Made by a program: the position numbers and the translations under genes. The notes beneath the pieces were generated by a model, which searched no databases, was not told where the DNA came from, and saw nothing but the letters and a program-made list of their open reading frames with translations. Shown here piece by piece: positions 32,885-43,759 of a stretch of 64,000 nucleotides of DNA; the stretch's first letter is position 1; the number at the start of each line of letters is the position of its first letter. Source of the DNA: Calycina herbarum (Eukaryota; Ascomycota; Leotiomycetes; Helotiales; Pezizellaceae); contig LLEY01000061.1 in assembly GCA_001414485.1 (NCBI GenBank), forward strand, positions 248,001-312,000, in the 5' to 3' direction.

Positions 32885-34714
32885 GTGTTATGAGGTGGTG
32901 TGAAAGAACTAGTGTTGGAGTGCGAGAGGGTGGTTAAGTGGTGTTTGGTTTTCTATTCTCTTATATCATCTTGGGAGTCGGGACGGGATATATTTCGCAT
33001 TGGCATTACTTGCATTGCATAGGTATAAATTGCATGGGATAGCTTGGGTTTATGAATGGGTTATGGCTGGGTATGGGATTTCATTACACTACCGCTCGAC
33101 GACATATCGAGGGGGGATTTTTTTTGGATTGGGTCTCATTTGTCGCTTTCATATATCGCCACGGCTATCATCATCGTCACTGGAAGGAAGAGAGAAGAAC
33201 TACAGAGAGAAGAAAGAAGAAGAAAATCGTTTAGTCCACCTTTAGCTAGCTATTGATACCCAGGTGGTTTCATCTCATTAGAGAAAGATGAAAAATTTAA
33301 AAAAAAGCATTAAATTGAACTGAAACTCTTGCTTCTTTTCTTGTGATATTGTCTTGTCGTCTGTTTGATCAACAGCTGGACTGGACTGGACTGGACTGGT
33401 AATTAGGAGACCCGGAGAGCTGGAAGCTGGAAATGCACTAATGAGTCTAGAGATTCTAGGCCGACCGCTGGGGTGCCCGAAATTTGGGCTTCTAGTACGC
33501 TACTCCCAGCGGTCGAATGTATGATGACTACGGGGCCAAAGTGCCCTGGAGGATGCTTATTCGCAGTCAGTTCAAATTAGAGCAGGCGAGCCTGTAGAAT
33601 TTTCTCTGAGCCCTGAGTTACAAGGAGGTTGCAAAGAAAAGGGAAAAACAAAACAGAAAGCTTGAGGAGGTCTATTGCTTCGAAACTTCTGAATTTGTAG
33701 CGCGTGGTGGTTGTGGTTTTGTTGAGAGTTTTGCGATGGTGCCTCGTGTTGCTGAAATTTGAGGATCCCCCATCGCTGGTTCACGATCGTACGCACGCTG
33801 TGGAAGTTGGAAGTTGGAAGTTGGAATATTTCTTGAGATGTGAACTTAGGAATTCTTTCTAGATCTTGTGTTTGGATGGATTTGAGATTTGGAGATTTGT
33901 AGAGGGGGTATTTTACGTTTAGTGGGGGTAACTGGGTGGAGAAGTTTTGGCGTGGGAAGGGGGGAAAAGTTCATGCGTTGTTAATAGAAGTAGATACAAC
34001 TGGTATATTGAAATAAGCTCGATTCTATTATAGTATTATTTGGACACGTTCTAGTTTTTTTTAAATACTTTTCTAAGCTCTTTTGGAATTTTTGTAGGTG
34101 TAGTATAGAGAAGAAATATAGATTATCTATAGAGAGTGTAAGAAAGAAAGAGAAGATCTACCTTTAGCTAGGTATTAATACTTATAAACTATTCTATTAT
34201 ATCTGAGAGAAATTGAATGATAGAAGAAAAGTAGGCTTCTGTGTCACTTTTTATCATTTGTATAGTTATCGATTATAGGGGACTTTATTTCAGTGACCGT
34301 GGAATAAGGAGGTTGAGATTGGGATATCTCTCCGAAAATCGGGCATATTAATCCAGGAGGTTGGTAAAATTGATATTCCCACTCTCATATTGTCTAACTT
34401 TTCTTCGTCGAGTAAGTCAATCAAGAGTAAGCACCTAGTAAGCTGCCAAAAAACAGCCACTCACGTGCCACTACCCCTCCTTTTCCCTCTTATTTCCCCC
34501 TAAATGACACCGGTGGAGATTTGTTCGAACGGAGGCAGATTGGTTCTACTGAATTTAAGTCCCGGACTCATTATCTAATAGTTTTTCGTCAGCAACTCAG
34601 CTTTTATAGATAAACAGGTGCAACTCGCTTAGATCGATTAAGACCTTTCTTGTTTCTCCTGTTACTTCTTACCTCTCAACAAAAACTTCTATTCGTTCTT
34701 GATTCATCATTATC
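32885..34714. other. Intergenic, 1.8 kb, repeat-bearing
   Basis: This lies between the coiled-coil gene and a small secreted-protein gene. It holds short direct repeats (GGACT units at 33379-33398, TTGGAAG units at 33806-33825), an 11-bp perfect inverted repeat (listed separately) and AT-rich DNA from 33980 to 34270. No gene was seen. Confidence 0.55.
33462..33515. repeat. Perfect 11-bp inverted repeat with inner palindrome
   Basis: CGACCGCTGGG at 33462-33472 pairs with CCCAGCGGTCG at 33505-33515. Between them is GCCCGAAATTTGGGC, itself nearly palindromic. It stands in non-coding DNA. It could be a regulatory hairpin, a site for a dimeric regulator, or the remains of a small transposon. Confidence 0.75.
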
Positions 34715-35261
34715 ATGTTTCTCAAAACTATCCTCATCTGCTTTCGCTCTCTTATTGCTGTAGCAAGCTTCGATACAACACTTCCACCCGCCAAAAGAAT
34801 GAGTACAGAATGTGGAGGCAAGAAACCATTGTTTTGTTCGTTACATGTGGAAAAGTAAGTCTTCCCAAGTTCATCCTTCCACTTTTTATTTCCCCCTTAG
34901 ACAGGTTTGCTCTTGCTCATCCTTAGAAAAAATATGCGTCTAGAAATAGCAATTAATACTATTTCTTAACTACAGTAACGTTTACGCGCCTTGTTGTTCG
35001 GTGCAAGGGGAGTGTGGCTTTAACAAGGCGCATTGTATGGATCCTTGGGTCTGTCAGCGGAAATTCGGGAGGTGTGACAGGAACTGGGTTGGTTGTGAGG
35101 GGGGGGGAAGTATGAGCAATGTAATTCTTAGAAGGGGATGTAATAGTGATGGTAAAGGCTGGGAACTCGAGGGCGGGGTGCTGCTATTTGTAGGTTACCT
35201 ACTAATTGACATTCAAACTTGCTGGATGCTATTCATGGGTTACCGAGAAATATCACTGTGA
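34715..35261 (+). CDS. Small secreted Cys-rich protein with one hevein-like domain
   Basis: Two exons, 34715-34854 and 34976-35261, give 141 aa. The N-terminus MFLKTILICFRSLIAVAS fits a signal peptide. The joined core reads STECGGKKPLFC, then CCSVQGECGFNKAHC and CQRKFGRCD, matching the spacing of chitin-binding type 1 domains. Such proteins are exported and can bind chitin fragments. The tail is odd: a run of nine G residues (35099-35107) encodes GGG, and the last ~25 residues are read out of a minisatellite, ending in hydrophobic sequence. The true C-terminus may therefore lie earlier, or the tail is new. The next locus (36004) has a similar N-terminus. Confidence 0.65.
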
Positions 35262-35436
35262 AATATTTCTTGCTGTTTACAGGCTACTCATAGATAGAGA
35301 GACTTTTCAAACTTGTGCTTTTCTATCGACTGGAAATAATCTGCAACTGCCATTTCTAGGTAACCTGTAAATAGAAACTCGAAGAATTTCTTGCTATTTA
35401 AAGGGTACCCGGAAATAGACTAACGGAGAACCGCGA
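35182..35436. repeat. Minisatellite, about six copies of a ~44-bp unit
   Basis: Copies start near 35182, 35227, 35271, 35316, 35348 and 35392. Each begins TGCTATTT or a close variant, followed by AGG-TACC-type and AATAGA-type motifs. One copy is shortened to 32 bases. The array overlaps the 3' end of the hevein-like gene and includes its stop codon. Confidence 0.75.
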
Positions 35437-36003
35437 TATACAACAAAAGAGGTAGGGTGACTGAGGGGGGTGTGACTCTTTGAGCTGATCGAATATATTG
35501 GAAATTGTCTTTCTCTCAGAGAATTGAAAACTTGCACAGCCACGAATAATTCTGGGGGGCTTTCCAGTTCCCTTCTCATTATGTTAGAAGAGTTTTAGTG
35601 TCCAAGTAGTACAGTAGGTACGTAAATTCTGCCGACGGTTGTTATACTTCGATGTTTTGAGTCGCTACACTGTGAAGTTGGCTGAAACGGTAGGCTGGGA
35701 GCTGAATGAGGTTGGAGCTGGATCCCTCGCTTATTTCTCCAGCTGTTGATCTAGTAAGACTCAGCTGAAGAGGCTATTTCGCGAAAGATTTTAAACGACT
35801 TAGATAGTCTTAAACGATTCCACTGAGTTGGACGATCACATGGTTTCTCCAACACCTCAGCTTCTGTGATGTAAAGACTTCTCTTAAAACAAATCCCACA
35901 CCTAAAGAAGAAAAGAACACCACGTCCACATCTTATTCAACACCCCGAACACGATAGACAACAAAAGCAATAAAACTTCCCAATTTCCAACTAAATCACT
36001 ATC
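35262..36003. other. Repeat-rich spacer between two small secreted-protein genes
   Basis: This holds the rest of the minisatellite and one copy of a 20-base block, CCTCGCTTATTTCTCCAGCT (35725-35744), which recurs exactly at 36406-36425. The stretch just before 36004 is A/C-rich, like a 5' UTR. Confidence 0.6.
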
Positions 36004-36186
36004 ATGTTTTTCAGGATTCTCCTCCTTCGCACTCTTGTAGCTTCAGGAGTAATTGGAAGTCGCAACATTACTCCTGCTGTCGGTTCTTATCTATGCGGCG
36101 AGAAGGCTATAAATTGTGCGAGATATAGAGATATCCGCACCGAGTACGGAACTTGTTCTGGGTCTAGTAAGTGGCATTGTGACTAG
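36004..36186 (+). CDS. Small secreted Cys-rich protein candidate (possibly only the first exon)
   Basis: A frame of 60 aa begins MFFRILLLRTLVASGVIGSR, a signal-peptide pattern, then has four Cys (YLCGEKAINCARY, TCSGSS, WHC). The start resembles the hevein-like protein 1.3 kb upstream (MFLKTILICFRSL), suggesting a duplicated, diverged pair. A GTAAGT donor-like site at 36166-36171 means the gene may continue in a downstream exon that I could not identify. It may also be a decaying copy. Confidence 0.45.
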   Translation: MFFRILLLRTLVASGVIGSRNITPAVGSYLCGEKAINCARYRDIRTEYGTCSGSSKWHCD

Positions 36187-36675
36187 AATTTGGGGTGTCA
36201 AAAGGAGTTTGGGAGTTGTGATAAATAGGGTTGTTGTTGGTTTCCTGGTGTATTACTCCAGCTACTGTGTCCAAGAAGTTCTCATCAGCTCCACTTAGTT
36301 AGAGAATTACATGTGCGGGTAGAGAATTCAACAGTCTCCCTAGAAACTCAGGGGTGTGGTCTTCCTGCATTGAGGTTCGTTGGGCTGAGAGCCGCATGCT
36401 AGGTTCCTCGCTTATTTCTCCAGCTACTATATGTAACACTTGTTGTTTATGTTAGTACGGCCCTAGGACCATCTGTTCCAGATCCAGGTAGTACTTCATA
36501 ACCTACAAACTCGTCCTTTTCGACTCTCCCTCAAGTTGTTAGACGAAGGTGATATTCATAGAGCAAGTCCAAACCAACACTCATATCTCATAAGAACATT
36601 CAATTCATGTATTACCCCCAGTATTTCCTTTTATGTACCACCCCCCCTTGCCCCAAAAATTAACACACCTCAAAT
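36187..36675. other. Spacer with second copy of a 20-base block
   Basis: CCTCGCTTATTTCTCCAGCT at 36406-36425 repeats the block at 35725, and a shorter relative (ACTCCAGCTACTGTGT) is at 36255. It also holds the 3' flank of the S41 peptidase gene. No gene was seen. Confidence 0.6.
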
Positions 36676-39248
36676 CTAATTAATAGACACCTTCTTCCCA
36701 TGTCTAACATACCAAAGCGGATCCCTCTGCAACTCCGCCCTCTTCTCCATCGGGCGTCTATGAATTGGCGTTCCCTTCACAACTCCACTCTTCCTCTTCT
36801 CAACCTCCCCATCCACATTTCTCTTCTTAATCCCGCCCGCAACGCACTTTCCCCCCTTGAAAGCCGCAGTCGCAGCCGATTTCCACATAGCAGTAATATC
36901 ATTAACCATCGCAGGCGTATAAAACAACCTACAATCCGCTTCCTCATAAACGAATTGCGCGGGTAAGCCATCATTAACATTATCCCTTAATATAGCATCA
37001 CGCACATTAATCCCATTACCGACCGATCTTGAGACGGGGGTGCTGGTTATCGTTTTCAGTGCTGAGACATCGTCGGGTGGGGTGGTGAAATTTGCGTAGT
37101 TAATCGCTGTCTGCGCGACGGAGAGAATATTAGGGAATGACAAGATTTGCGCTCCTTTCACACCACCGATAGCTTGCACCTGTCCTTCTTGCGGACGACC
37201 ACCCATCATGATGACTTTTACGCCGGCTTGGATACGCATGAATTCCGAGAAGAGGGTGCATGTTGAGGCACAATATCCGTCAGTTAACATGATGATATCC
37301 TCCGCTGCAAATGGTTGGGTGAAGTTTTTTCGTGATCCATAGCCAGTGATGTCCATTCCCATTCCATAGGTGTTGTTTATGGTGGTAATAGGATCATCGA
37401 AGTTCCAACGCAGTAGATTCGTGAACTTGTCACCGCGGAGTTCGACAGGACCGAATTTAGCTTCGAAATTCTCGAAAGGTTGATTGCTGATGTTGTAGTC
37501 GTAGCGGTAGTTGAAGTATGTCTCGTAGATATTGATCAATGTGGCATCATCTGAAGTTTGGGGATTGAAATCTCCTCCCACGATATCGGAGTAGACATGC
37601 GCGGCTTCGATGAAGGTATCGCTTTCACGGAGTCGGGAGAAGCCATCTTGAATTATATCTGGGAAGAGTTGACGGAAGAGATCGTAGCCTTGTAAGATAT
37701 AGCCTCCTCCGTTGACACTCAAATCAATCACAAGCTTGGTTTTACCAGCGGCTTTGGCTTCGGCGAAGAAGGTTTCGGCAAGCCCTTGGAATTCGTAGGG
37801 TTGATCTGGTTCGAAGTTCAGAACGCTGAGGACTGCAACATCTTCGAATCCTGTTTCATTTATGTAATATCCGCCGATGGAAAGATCGTCGAGGAGAATT
37901 TGGGGATCTGGATATCCTGGGACAACTGCGCCGCTGGGTGCTGCTTCTTCTGCGACCTCGGCCTCTGCTGTTGAGAAGGCACCAGGTCCAAATTTTTGGA
38001 AGAATGATGATCCATCTACTACTCCGCTCCAGTTGCTCAATACGTTGGCGAGGTTTTGGACAGTCTGGGTGGTTCCGTTTTCGAATGTGTAAGTGGTGTT
38101 ATCTCCGGGGTAGATGAATCTGGAGAAATTATTAGCTCTCGTCTTTCGTCCACTGCAATTGGAACTTACCTTGTTCTACCAGCAGTAGACCAGAGTCCTC
38201 TCACCGAAGCGCCACTTCCAGAAATTGCCTTGGAATAGAAAAGAGTATTGTAACCTGCATCAGCATCCTGATTGAAAGTGGCTGAGAAGATGAAATCTTG
38301 CAGGACCTTGGTAGCGTCTTCTCCATTGATTTTCGTGATTGCTGATGCTGCGTCTGGTGAAGAAGAGATATCATCCTTCATGTAGATCTGCGGGAGTGAA
38401 GTTCCGTCCTTGCTAATTGAAACCAATGATGTTGGCTTCACCCATCGGAGCCCATTTGAAAGTACATCAGGATAGAAAACCAAATGTCCATCATGTGCCT
38501 TGGCGAAGATATTGTAAAAGTCCAATTCGAAAGCTGCCTCGTTTGCATATGAATCGGCTTCGAGCTTTACTTTTACTGAAGCTAGGTATCCGAGAACATC
38601 GTGCGGTGGGTAGAAGTATGTGGAAGGGGGGTTCTTCAACCAAGCGAGATCTAAAGAAGTTAGCCAATTGAAATGTTTTGACAGGCCGAGCTATAAATTG
38701 CGACATACCACTTTGCCACTCCAGATAAGGTTCAATCTCATTCACTAGTTTTAGTGCAGCTTCCTTGTTTAGAGGAACTGAATTGAGACATTCTTGAGCG
38801 AGTTTGGCGGGAACTGTTGGAGTTGCTAAGACAATTGTTAGCCTTTTTCTAAACCAAGCTGGTCGTATTTTAACTTACCTGATGGTGCAGTGGCGACTTG
38901 AGAAGCGGATAACAGGCTAACACTAGCACAAGCAGCACCTGTAGCACTTGGACCTGTTGTCGTAGATGAGGTGGATCCGGTCGTAGTAGTTGCAGCAATA
39001 CAATTACAGGCGCTCGAAATTCGTACTGTCAAATTGGCATTCTGGTTCTGCTGGCATGCTTCAACCGCATAGGTAGGAATTGCTGAAGCTGCAACCACAG
39101 TTTTGGTGAAAGTTCCACAGAATGCCTGGGCAGACTCGAGACGACCTGGAACTTGTGTAGCTCTCAATGCTCGTAAGCAATTATCGGCATCACAAGCAGC
39201 TGAAGCCAAACTGGCCGCGAACAGAACTGCACCTCCCAAGTAAAGCAT
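36676..39248 (-). CDS. Secreted S41-family serine peptidase (CPAF/tail-specific protease-like)
   Basis: Four exons, 39248-38879, 38825-38709, 38650-38170 and 38119-36676, join to 803 aa. The start MLYLGGAVLFAASLASA is a signal peptide. Residues ~20-110 form a Cys-bearing domain followed by a Ser/Thr-rich linker. Then comes the protease part: PPHDVLGYLASVK, AHDGHLVFYPDVLSNGLRWV, the strand TKLVIDLSVNGGGYILQGYD, and the nucleophile region IMLTDGYCASTCTLFSEFM, where Ser of CASTC is the expected catalytic residue. Fungal relatives are secreted and share the extra N-terminal domain. The C-terminus is basic (KKRNVDGEVEKRK, RRPMEKRAEL), with Kex2-like KR sites that may be processed. It precedes another secreted protease on the same strand. 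Confidence 0.9.
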
Positions 39249-40789
39249 TGTATTGCTGGTTGACACAGAAAGTGAGCGAGTGGAAGAACCAAGCTCTCCA
39301 AAAGTTTTTGGGTGAGCTAGAGATATATAGCTGTGCTGTCCAGGATATCTACCTGGTTATCACCCCAGGACTTGCATTCACTGCTGCAGTCTTGCTGCAC
39401 TGCTACAATCAGCTTCTCCATTGGGATAAATTGCTGTGTCCAGCATGGCAGACTCATGTTGACAAGTGCTTTGACCCCACGAGGTAATACCGACACGATA
39501 AGGACGGACCAACAAGTTCGAGGAAGCCAATTGATAGGATCAATGGCAGTCCCGGGAGTTTTTTTGTACCTGCGCCGAGGTGTACAGAGGCACACAGCTG
39601 GTTGGAGATCCTCCGGAAGCACCGTATAGACATGGGCCACTCTCGCTGCATGCCGCGATTTTGTGCTCCAATGCCAGCAAGTGCACATAATCGAGGGGTA
39701 GAAAAGTGCCTGTGGGGAATTCACCCATGGGAGAAGTGGCATAATTGCGTAAAATTGTAGTTGAGGATCGACGTAGACTGGGGCAGGAGGCTCAAAAAGG
39801 AAGGTTGATATTGATAGCCGCTGTGCCTGAATGAGGAGCTCGACGGAGCTTGCGAATTGGACAGCGATTCCTGCAGAGCACGAGTCGCCCTTCAAGACTG
39901 GAAACGGCCGTCGAATTCATTAAATTTGCTCTTTTCCACGATGGTTTCCAAGTAACGAATCAAAGGCAAAAGAAGGGCTCAATTGCTTCCTATTTTCTTT
40001 TCAATTGAAGCTTTCAGAGCCGCCAGCACCCTTGCGATGCTCGGAACCACAAGAGTGCTTTGGCCGCGGATCATCTCGATAGCGGAGATTTCGCCCATTT
40101 ATCCAACTTGGGTTCTGGAGATTTGCCACGACCATGGGATTGAGGTGATTGGATCAGAATAGTGTGGCTATGGTTATGTGAGCCCATGATGAGAAGAAAA
40201 ATGCAACGACAGGAAGACGTTGAAGTGAAAGGAGGGAGCGGGAGTTGAGAGAAACTTCTTACTAGTACCAAAAAGGGGTGGCGGGAGATTCAGCCACCAA
40301 TGGTAGGCTGACAGCGCTGATTGCGGGGTACGTGTACGCCGACGACAACAACATCGAAACACGAATATATTTCCAATCTTTCTTTTCAAGAGGAAGAGGG
40401 GTTATTCGAATACACAAAACCCCTTTATGGGAGAAATGGCTCGAGAAACGCGCTTTTGGGGGCACCTCGACGGCCTCGACGCGACCAAAGTTGCTTGGCG
40501 CCCAGCAACTCAAGTTAGAGATATAAATCCCCCGATGAACCAACCCACCAAATTTACGGACATGAAAGTTCCAAGTTGAGTTTGCCAAGGGGCGCATTGA
40601 ACAGTAAACTGAACGAAACATCTGAGAAACTAAGTTCAGAATGAGCTGACGAGGGACTTCAATTGAGACGATTTTGGGAAGATTGGATGGCCTGTTCCAT
40701 TCAATTCTGAGGCTAAAATATATACTACTGAAATGGAGCAAGTGCCCCTGGTTTGGTGTACAAATGGTGTTGAGTAAGTCCTAACCTCC
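39249..40789. other. Intergenic, 1.54 kb, between two secreted-protease genes
   Basis: This is the promoter of the S41 gene and the 3' flank of the metallopeptidase gene. A 192-codon frame on - (39317-39895) is Cys-rich but has no signal peptide or known motif, and other frames of the same strand are also open, so I do not call it a gene. Confidence 0.5.
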
Positions 40790-41823
40790 TTACAAGCTAT
40801 ATCTCGACTTGAGGTTTCTCCACCAGTCTCGTGCCATCCACTTATCGAATTCGGTCACAACCAAAGAAGCACCAGCATTCATGATGAACTCAGTCATACC
40901 AGTAGGAGTCCAATCATAGAAATCTGCAACAAGTCAGTATCCCATCCATCCACAATCAGAACAAAACCGAAGACTTACCGTCCAAAGCAAAAGTATGCCC
41001 CATCTCATGAAGAACAATATGAATAGAATCATCATCAATAACCTCCATAAAATACTCCTGTCCAACCCGCTGCCCCCAATCACCACCCGCACCACCATCC
41101 ATCCCATCCGTCAACCAGAGACTCATGTCATAATGTCTATCCGCACCCCCCGGACACGAGGAGTAATCCCCATCTTGATGGAAGAAGCGTCCACATCTAG
41201 GGTCACACTCTGCAATTCCACCTTCATCAGTGGTAGTGTATACATTTACATCTGACGTGTTGCCTGAGAGTAGACTGGCGCTTTTGACGGCCCATCCAAC
41301 AACGTTCACATCAACCGTGTCGTAGGGCCAGGAATCGAATCCGGCGAGAGCATCGATCCATTTTTTGAAAGAACGTTGGATTGCAACCTCGACATTTTGG
41401 CGTTGTGCGAGGGTGGCGGTTTTTGTGCTTTCCCAGCGGACACAGTAGTTTATCTTGCCCTTTCCGGCGATGACTTGGTCGTAACCATAATTCATGAAAG
41501 TGAGAGGGGCGGAATACGTTGATACTTCATGGTCCCATACCTATTCCCGTCAGTCTTTTGCTCTACTTGGAAATTTGAGAACAGCATACTTCTTTCAAGG
41601 GGGCAACGAGAGCAGATGGCGGATCCCAAGTCGAGTTATCTCTCTTCTCAACCTCAACCTCTACAGCGGGCTTAGCCCAGACCATCTCATCCTGCGGTTT
41701 AGAATTAAAATCTCTCGCATTGAACTGACAAACTTCCTGCCCTACACCCCTTGGAATAGCGCCAGCCTGGGCGACGCCGAGGGCGGAAATGGCGACTAGG
41801 GAAGAGAAAAGGAATGAAGCCAT
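40790..41823 (-). CDS. Secreted zinc metallopeptidase (HExxH type)
   Basis: Three exons, 41823-41590, 41540-40979 and 40923-40790, give 309 aa. MASFLFSSLVAISALGVAQA is a signal peptide; a short propeptide ending near VEVEKRDNST has a Kex2-type KR. The mature part has NYCVRWESTKTATLAQRQNV, then CDPRCGRFFHQDGDYSSCPG, which suggests disulphides, and the zinc motif VLHEMGHTFALD split by the last intron, continuing DFYDWTPTG and FIMNAGAS. HExxH followed by a further metal ligand and a Met-turn-like FIMN fits the metzincin type; the third ligand appears to be Asp rather than His. Related fungal proteins are secreted. The substrate is unknown. Confidence 0.88.
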
Positions 41824-43759
41824 GATGAAAGAATGGTATGGTACAAAGTATACAAGCGAAGAAGACTTGCTTGAAGAAGCCTAAAACAGGAAGTCCTGTC
41901 ACTTCCTTTTATACTTGAACAATTCGTCATTCTCGGAAATTTCAAAGAGATATTCTGGAACATTTATATAGTGCATCCAAGCTTAAACTCCCCATCTGCA
42001 CCCCACAAACATCCGTTTGACAAATAAAATCCGAATGCGCCTCCGTCCATGGAGTTTTGAGTCCGTATACGTGAACTTGGCACTTTACAAGAGATCCAAC
42101 TTATGTTTCGCCAAGTATAATTCGCGGAGATGAAGCGATGGACGGGGGATTTATTTTGTTTCAGGATGCGAAGCGGGCCGGTGGGTGGGTTGGGATGAAA
42201 AGCGGGGAGATGTGCTTAGTATCTTGCTTTTCGTCATGAGAAAGTTATATATACGCGATTTACAAAATAAGTTCTCATTTTGAAGGGCATAATTATATAA
42301 ATGTAATGTTTTATGATTGATCGGGTCCTTGTGAATGATCAGAGGTTGTGTTGTTAAGAGCAATTCAATGCGATGGTTACGAGCATTGGCCGTGAGGGGT
42401 ATCGAAGGGGGAGTGACCACCGTCGCTTTCAAATTTTTTCAGGCCATCTTTTCAGCAATAGGAACCCCAGCTTCTAAGGTGTTAAAATACGTTGGTATAG
42501 CATAAGTATGTGGGCATTCGTTGTTCTGCTTACTCGCGAATTCTTTGGCTTACTCATGTCCGCTTTTTGGCCCCCAATTGCACCTGGCTTACTCGGTAGT
42601 TGTTTGGCTTACTGGCTAACTCATAGATTACTCGATAATGTCCAGCTTACTCGTGACCCCAGTTTTTGGCCCCCAAATGCGTCCGGCTTAAGAAAGTGGG
42701 TCAGACAAGGAATAGGAAGGGTGTATTATAGTCACTATTAGTACAATTCACGGTGTCCTTCGGGACACTTTGGCGCATTGGTTCACAATACCTCTGTTTT
42801 ACCCCCCTTCAACTGCTTACTCGGTATTTCTTGCCTTACCTACTCGATACTCATTTGGTATACTCGCTGCTCCTAGAGTTACACATAAACTTGTACTTCG
42901 GTAAACACTCAAAGCTAACCAATTATCCGGAAGCTGTGGTTTCTTGCTCACCAGGTTACAAACCAGGTTACAAGGAGCATTATAGTCCTTATAGCCGATA
43001 TTTGAATACTTGAGTCGGTTGGGGTTGAAATGCGTTGCAGCTGTTACGCCAACGTTGCGCTAAATTGAAGGTTGTGTCTACCAGGCCAGCAGCAAGTTTC
43101 TAATGTTTATCATTTCATGCAAAACTATGATTCTAGTCCTTATCCGCAGGGAGGTGACTCGGGAATGAATGTATTATCATGATGCATAAACACTTTTTTT
43201 AGTCTTGGACTTTTGACAACTATGGCAGTGCAGTGAATGCAAAATTTCATGAGATTAGTCAGAATTTTTGAGAGTGAATCCTTTTGTTCTTTCTCCAATG
43301 CTCTTTGGGAGCTAAGTTGAAACAGCAATAAAGCACATCTCGTTTGGGATTGAGATGACTTGGAGTTCTGAATTGTCCTAATTAACTGAAGGCTTGGAAC
43401 TGTCCATTACGCAGAGTGAGATTGGTCTCCTAGCATGCATCAGGGGAAATTTCAGTCTCATAGCTAAGCGAAGCTTTGAGGTTTGAAGTGGTTGTCCAAT
43501 AGCGTTGAGTTGAGAAAGCCTAGAGATATTGCATATTGTTGGCCATCTTGAATGCAAGAAAAAATTGGCAATCAATTTACTAGCACAAGATTGCGCTTTT
43601 TGTATTGACATCTCAGGGGGTGGTTGAGAAATATGGAGCAGGGGAGCACGAAGGGTTGGGTTGGATTTTGCTAGGCTAGAAAATTATTTACCAAGGCTTT
43701 ACATATTCACCAGCTGCCAAAACACATTCACCAGGACTACCCAATCTACCTTGTTCGCC
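41824..43759. other. Intergenic, 1.9 kb, with GGCTTACTC-type repeats
   Basis: This is a divergent promoter region between the metallopeptidase and the O-methyltransferase genes. From 42520 to 42860 the word GCTTACTC and variants recur many times, and the block TTTTTGGCCCCCAA occurs at about 42565 and 42662. ACCAGGTTACAA is repeated in tandem at 42950-42972. No gene was seen. Confidence 0.55.

Noticed and set aside
39317..39895. 192-codon Cys-containing frame upstream of the S41 gene
   Set aside because: No signal peptide, no repeated Cys pattern, no splice context, and other frames of the same strand are also open. Left as intergenic.
42520..42860. Possible CRISPR-like array
   Set aside because: Repeats are short and irregularly spaced, with no constant repeat/spacer lengths, and the genome is fungal.
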